23,013 bases of DNA, taken from contig JAZMZS010000191.1 of the NCBI GenBank assembly GCA_045586105.1, positions 1 to 23,013 of the forward strand, given 5' to 3'. This stretch comes from JAZMZS01 sp045586105 (GTDB taxonomy: Bacteria; Bacillota; Clostridia; Oscillospirales; CAG-272). Position numbers and translations under genes: made by a program. The notes below the pieces were generated by a model, which saw only the letters and a program-made list of their open reading frames with translations, had not been told where the DNA came from and did no database searches. Below are positions 20,567 to 23,013 of this stretch, in pieces; position 1 is the stretch's first letter; every line of letters begins with the position of its first letter.

Positions 20567-22531
20567 ATGGACGAATTCAAGCTGAAAAGCACGTATTCGC
20601 CTACGGGCGACCAGCCCGAGGCAATAGCCCGTCTGACCGCAGGCGTAGAGGCGGGAATGAAAAAGCAGACCCTGCTCGGCGTTACGGGCTCCGGTAAGAC
20701 CTTCACGATGGCGAATATCATCGCCAACGTAAATAAGCCCACCCTCGTTCTCGCTCACAATAAGACCCTCGCCGCACAGCTATGTTCGGAGTTTAGAGAG
20801 TTCTTTCCCGAAAATGCGGTCGAGTACTTCGTTTCCTACTACGATTACTATCAGCCCGAGGCGTATATCCCCGGAAAGGATATGTACATCGAGAAGGACG
20901 CGATGATAAATGACGAGATAGACAAGCTCCGTCACAGCGCGACCTCCTATCTTTTCGAGAGACGTGACGTAATTATCGTAGCGAGCGTTTCCTGTATATA
21001 TTCGCTCGGAGATCCTGCGGAGTACAAGTCGCTTCTGTGCGATCTCAGAGAGGGAATGACTATCGAGCGCGACGACGTGATACGTCGGCTCATTTCTATC
21101 GGATACGAGCGAAACGACATATCCCTCGTCCGTGACAAATTCCGTGTGCGCGGTGACGTTATCGAGGTCATGCCCGCACGAACGAGCGAGGCGGCGGTAA
21201 GAATAGAATTCTTCGGTGACGAGATAGACAGGATAAGCGAGATAAATACCCTCACCGGGGAGGTATTGCGCGAGCTTTCTTACGTCGGAATATTCCCCGC
21301 AACGCACTACGCGGTGTCTGACGAGAACCGCGAGCGCGCTATCCGAGAGATCGAGCGCGAGCTTGAGGAGCGCGTGGAGTTCTTCAGGAGCCAAAACAAG
21401 CATATAGAGGCTCAGCGCATCGAGGAGCGTACCAAGTACGATATCGAGATGCTCCGAGAGGTAGGCTTCTGCTCGGGAGTTGAGAACTACTCGCGCGTGC
21501 TTGCAGGCAGAAAGCCGGGCTCCACTGCGCACACGCTGCTTGACTATTTTCCCGACGATTTTCTCCTGTTCGTGGACGAGTCGCACGTGACCCTGCCGCA
21601 GGTTCGCGGAATGAGCGGCGGAGATACCGCAAGAAAGAAAAACCTCGTTGATTACGGCTTCCGTCTGCCCTCGGCGTACGATAACAGACCTCTGTATTTC
21701 GATGAATTCGAGAAAAAGATAAACCAGGCGATCTACGTCAGCGCCACCCCCGGCCCCTACGAAAAGGAGCATTCGGAGCAGGTGGCGGAGCAGATAATAC
21801 GTCCTACGGGACTCGTTGATCCCGAGATAGAGATACGCCCCGTAGCAACCCAGATAGACGATCTCATGGGAGAGATCAAAAAGACGGTATCCGCGGGCGA
21901 GAGAGTGCTCGTTACTACCCTTACAAAGAAAATGGCGGAGGACCTGTCCGAATTCTTAGAGAATAACGGAATAAAGGTAAAATATATCCACCACACGATC
22001 GACACTCTTGAGCGAATGGAGATAATACGTGATCTGCGCCTCGGAGTTTTCGACGTGCTCGTCGGAATAAACCTTCTGCGCGAGGGACTCGATATTCCCG
22101 AGGTGTCGCTGGTGTGCATTCTCGACGCGGACAAGGAAGGTCTGCTCCGCTCGGAGACCTCTATCGTGCAGACGGTGGGACGTGCCGCGCGAAACGCCCA
22201 CGGCAGAGTAATACTGTACGCCGACGTTATGACCCGCTCTATCAACGCGGCGGTAGCAGAGACGAACCGCCGCCGAAGGATTCAGCTTGACTACAACGAA
22301 AAGCACGGCATCATCCCGCAGACGGTAGTCAAGGATATCCGCGATATTATCGATATTTCCTCAAAGAACCCGAAGGATGGCAAAAAGCAGCAGAAGAAGC
22401 TCTCACCGAAGGACAAGGACAAGCTAATAGAGCAGCTTTCCGCCGAGATGAGAAGCGCCGCTTCCAAGCTCGAATTTGAAAAAGCGGCGTTCCTGCGCGA
22501 TAAGATAAAGGAACTCAGACAAACGAAATAA
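20567..22531 (+). CDS. uvrB: UvrABC excinuclease subunit B
   Basis: A 654-residue helicase-like damage-recognition subunit of nucleotide excision repair. Walker A GVTGSGKT (38-45), the beta-hairpin block YYDYYQPEAYIP, FVDESH and the helicase motifs ATPGPYE and GINLLREGLD are all present. The C-terminal UVR domain (LEFEKAAFLRDKIKEL) that recruits UvrC is complete. UvrB receives damaged DNA from UvrA, verifies the lesion and loads UvrC. GAGAGGTGA precedes the ATG. uvrA follows 272 nt downstream with its own promoter. No LexA box is clear upstream. Confidence 0.98.
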   Translation: MDEFKLKSTYSPTGDQPEAIARLTAGVEAGMKKQTLLGVTGSGKTFTMANIIANVNKPTLVLAHNKTLAAQLCSEFREFFPENAVEYFVSYYDYYQPEAYIPGKDMYIEKDAMINDEIDKLRHSATSYLFERRDVIIVASVSCIYSLGDPAEYKSLLCDLREGMTIERDDVIRRLISIGYERNDISLVRDKFRVRGDVIEVMPARTSEAAVRIEFFGDEIDRISEINTLTGEVLRELSYVGIFPATHYAVSDENRERAIREIERELEERVEFFRSQNKHIEAQRIEERTKYDIEMLREVGFCSGVENYSRVLAGRKPGSTAHTLLDYFPDDFLLFVDESHVTLPQVRGMSGGDTARKKNLVDYGFRLPSAYDNRPLYFDEFEKKINQAIYVSATPGPYEKEHSEQVAEQIIRPTGLVDPEIEIRPVATQIDDLMGEIKKTVSAGERVLVTTLTKKMAEDLSEFLENNGIKVKYIHHTIDTLERMEIIRDLRLGVFDVLVGINLLREGLDIPEVSLVCILDADKEGLLRSETSIVQTVGRAARNAHGRVILYADVMTRSINAAVAETNRRRRIQLDYNEKHGIIPQTVVKDIRDIIDISSKNPKDGKKQQKKLSPKDKDKLIEQLSAEMRSAASKLEFEKAAFLRDKIKELRQTK

Positions 22532-22668
22532 AGAACGGGATGTGAAAAATGTCCGGACCGCGAAAAGCATTTCGCTATGAACAAACGTCACCTCTCGGCG
22601 TACAAAGTGCGCCTTCGGGATCCGTTTGCCGGCTCTGAATCATTTTTTATATCCTCGAAAACTAAAAA

Positions 22669-22700
22669 GAGGCTGTAAAACTTTGCGTTTTTATAGCCTC
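22669..22700 (+). terminator. Hairpin between uvrB and uvrA, likely terminator
   Basis: A 12-bp stem (22669-22680 with 22689-22700, one G-U pair) carries an 8-nt loop with the arms ending in A4/T4. The flanks are CTAAAAA before and AAATTTCTC after. It lies 137 nt after the uvrB stop and before the uvrA promoter. The U-tract is short, so the strength is uncertain. Confidence 0.55.
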
Positions 22701-22719
22701 AAATTTCTCGAAAAAATCA

Positions 22720-22748
22720 TTTACATTTAAAAATCAATGTTGTAGAAT
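22720..22748 (+). promoter_or_regulatory. Promoter of uvrA
   Basis: TTTACA (22720-22725) and TAGAAT (22743-22748) with a 17-nt spacer in AT-rich DNA. Transcription would start near 22755, about 50 nt before the uvrA ATG. Confidence 0.65.
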
Positions 22749-22803
22749 AATAAGCAAGTGAAGAAAAGATCATTCTTTGTCGCATTTGCACTCGGAGGGA
22801 GCC

Positions 22804-23013
22804 ATGGCATACGATAAAATTACGGTAAAGGGCGCAAGAGTCCACAACCTCAAAAATATAGACGTGACGATTCCCCGAGACAAGCTCGTCGTGCTGACGG
22901 GACTTTCGGGCTCGGGCAAGTCCTCGCTTGCATTTGATACTCTCTACGCTGAGGGGCACAGGCGCTTCGTTGAGTCGCTTTCAAGCTATGCGAGAATGTT
23001 CTTAGGACAGATA
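22804..23013 (+). CDS. uvrA: UvrABC excinuclease subunit A (N-terminal part, cut by window edge)
   Basis: Seventy codons are visible, open to the window end. They read ITVKGARVHNLKNIDVTIPR, then the first Walker A LTGLSGSGKSSLAFDT, then EGHRRFVESLSSYARMFLGQ. This is the standard UvrA N-terminus. UvrA is the dimeric ATPase that scans DNA for lesions and delivers UvrB. CGGAGGGAG lies just upstream of the ATG. It lies next to uvrB but is separately promoted. Confidence 0.97.
   Translation, partial: MAYDKITVKGARVHNLKNIDVTIPRDKLVVLTGLSGSGKSSLAFDTLYAEGHRRFVESLSSYARMFLGQI

Noticed and set aside
20780..21772. Minus-strand ORF of 330 codons inside uvrB
   Set aside because: Antisense shadow of uvrB with no recognisable domain.
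22577..22589. Possible LexA/DinR box (GAAC, four bases, GTCA) upstream of uvrA
   Set aside because: The second half does not match GTTC and it lies over 120 nt from the uvrA promoter.

Overview
The window reads as chromosomal DNA of a gut-type, low-to-mid GC Clostridia member, most likely a Ruminococcus-like Oscillospiraceae. Supporting signs are Firmicutes-type ribosome binding sites (GGAGG), textbook sigma-A promoters, a BacA-type UppP, Mini-III RNase, PyrR, YolD/PolY and a clostridial membrane Ser/Thr kinase. The species assignment is inference. I found no rRNA, tRNA, CRISPR array, phage or transposase gene.

Layout. (1) 2-741 (+): the tail of a surface protein with a sortase sorting signal, overlapping by 4 nt a sortase-fold protein in which all three catalytic positions appear substituted. 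(2) 847-3706 (-): an operon of PP2C phosphatase, membrane Ser/Thr kinase and a small one-helix membrane protein, ending in a strong terminator. (3) 3836-5554 (-): a gene with its own consensus promoter encoding a secreted trypsin-like protease joined through a FIVAR-like linker and one membrane helix to a cytoplasmic FHA domain; two ETTVLS motifs precede the FHA domain. (4) 5942-12431 (+): a long housekeeping operon: U32 protein, uppP, mrnC, recX, rimO, pgsA, pyrR, comF. (5) 12432-13159: 728 bp without genes, built from repeats: three copies of a hairpin-bearing ~120-bp unit, a 159-bp MITE-like element and a REP-like motif. (6) 13160-15132 (-): tpiA and pgk, transcribed pgk first. (7) 15406-20485 (+): Y-family polymerase with an overlapping YolD-like gene, an ABC exporter with a perfect promoter, a GtrA-like membrane protein and a predicted Ser/Thr pseudokinase. 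(8) 20567-23013 (+): uvrB and the start of uvrA.

How the genes fit together. PP2C, kinase, small membrane protein and FHA-protease look like one transmembrane phospho-signalling module: the kinase has an external TPR-like sensor region, the phosphatase reverses its action, and the protease carries a phosphothreonine reader on the cytoplasmic side next to two candidate phosphothreonine sites. The soluble pseudokinase ~17 kb away is a diverged relative of the membrane kinase that keeps its C-lobe but has lost the residues for ATP binding and phosphotransfer. The plus-strand operon combines RNA modification and processing, envelope lipid metabolism and nucleotide salvage/regulation. The right end is rich in DNA-repair functions. 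The most unusual items are the pseudokinase, the residue-less sortase beside its sorting-signal partner, the protease-FHA fusion, and the repeat cluster between comF and tpiA.
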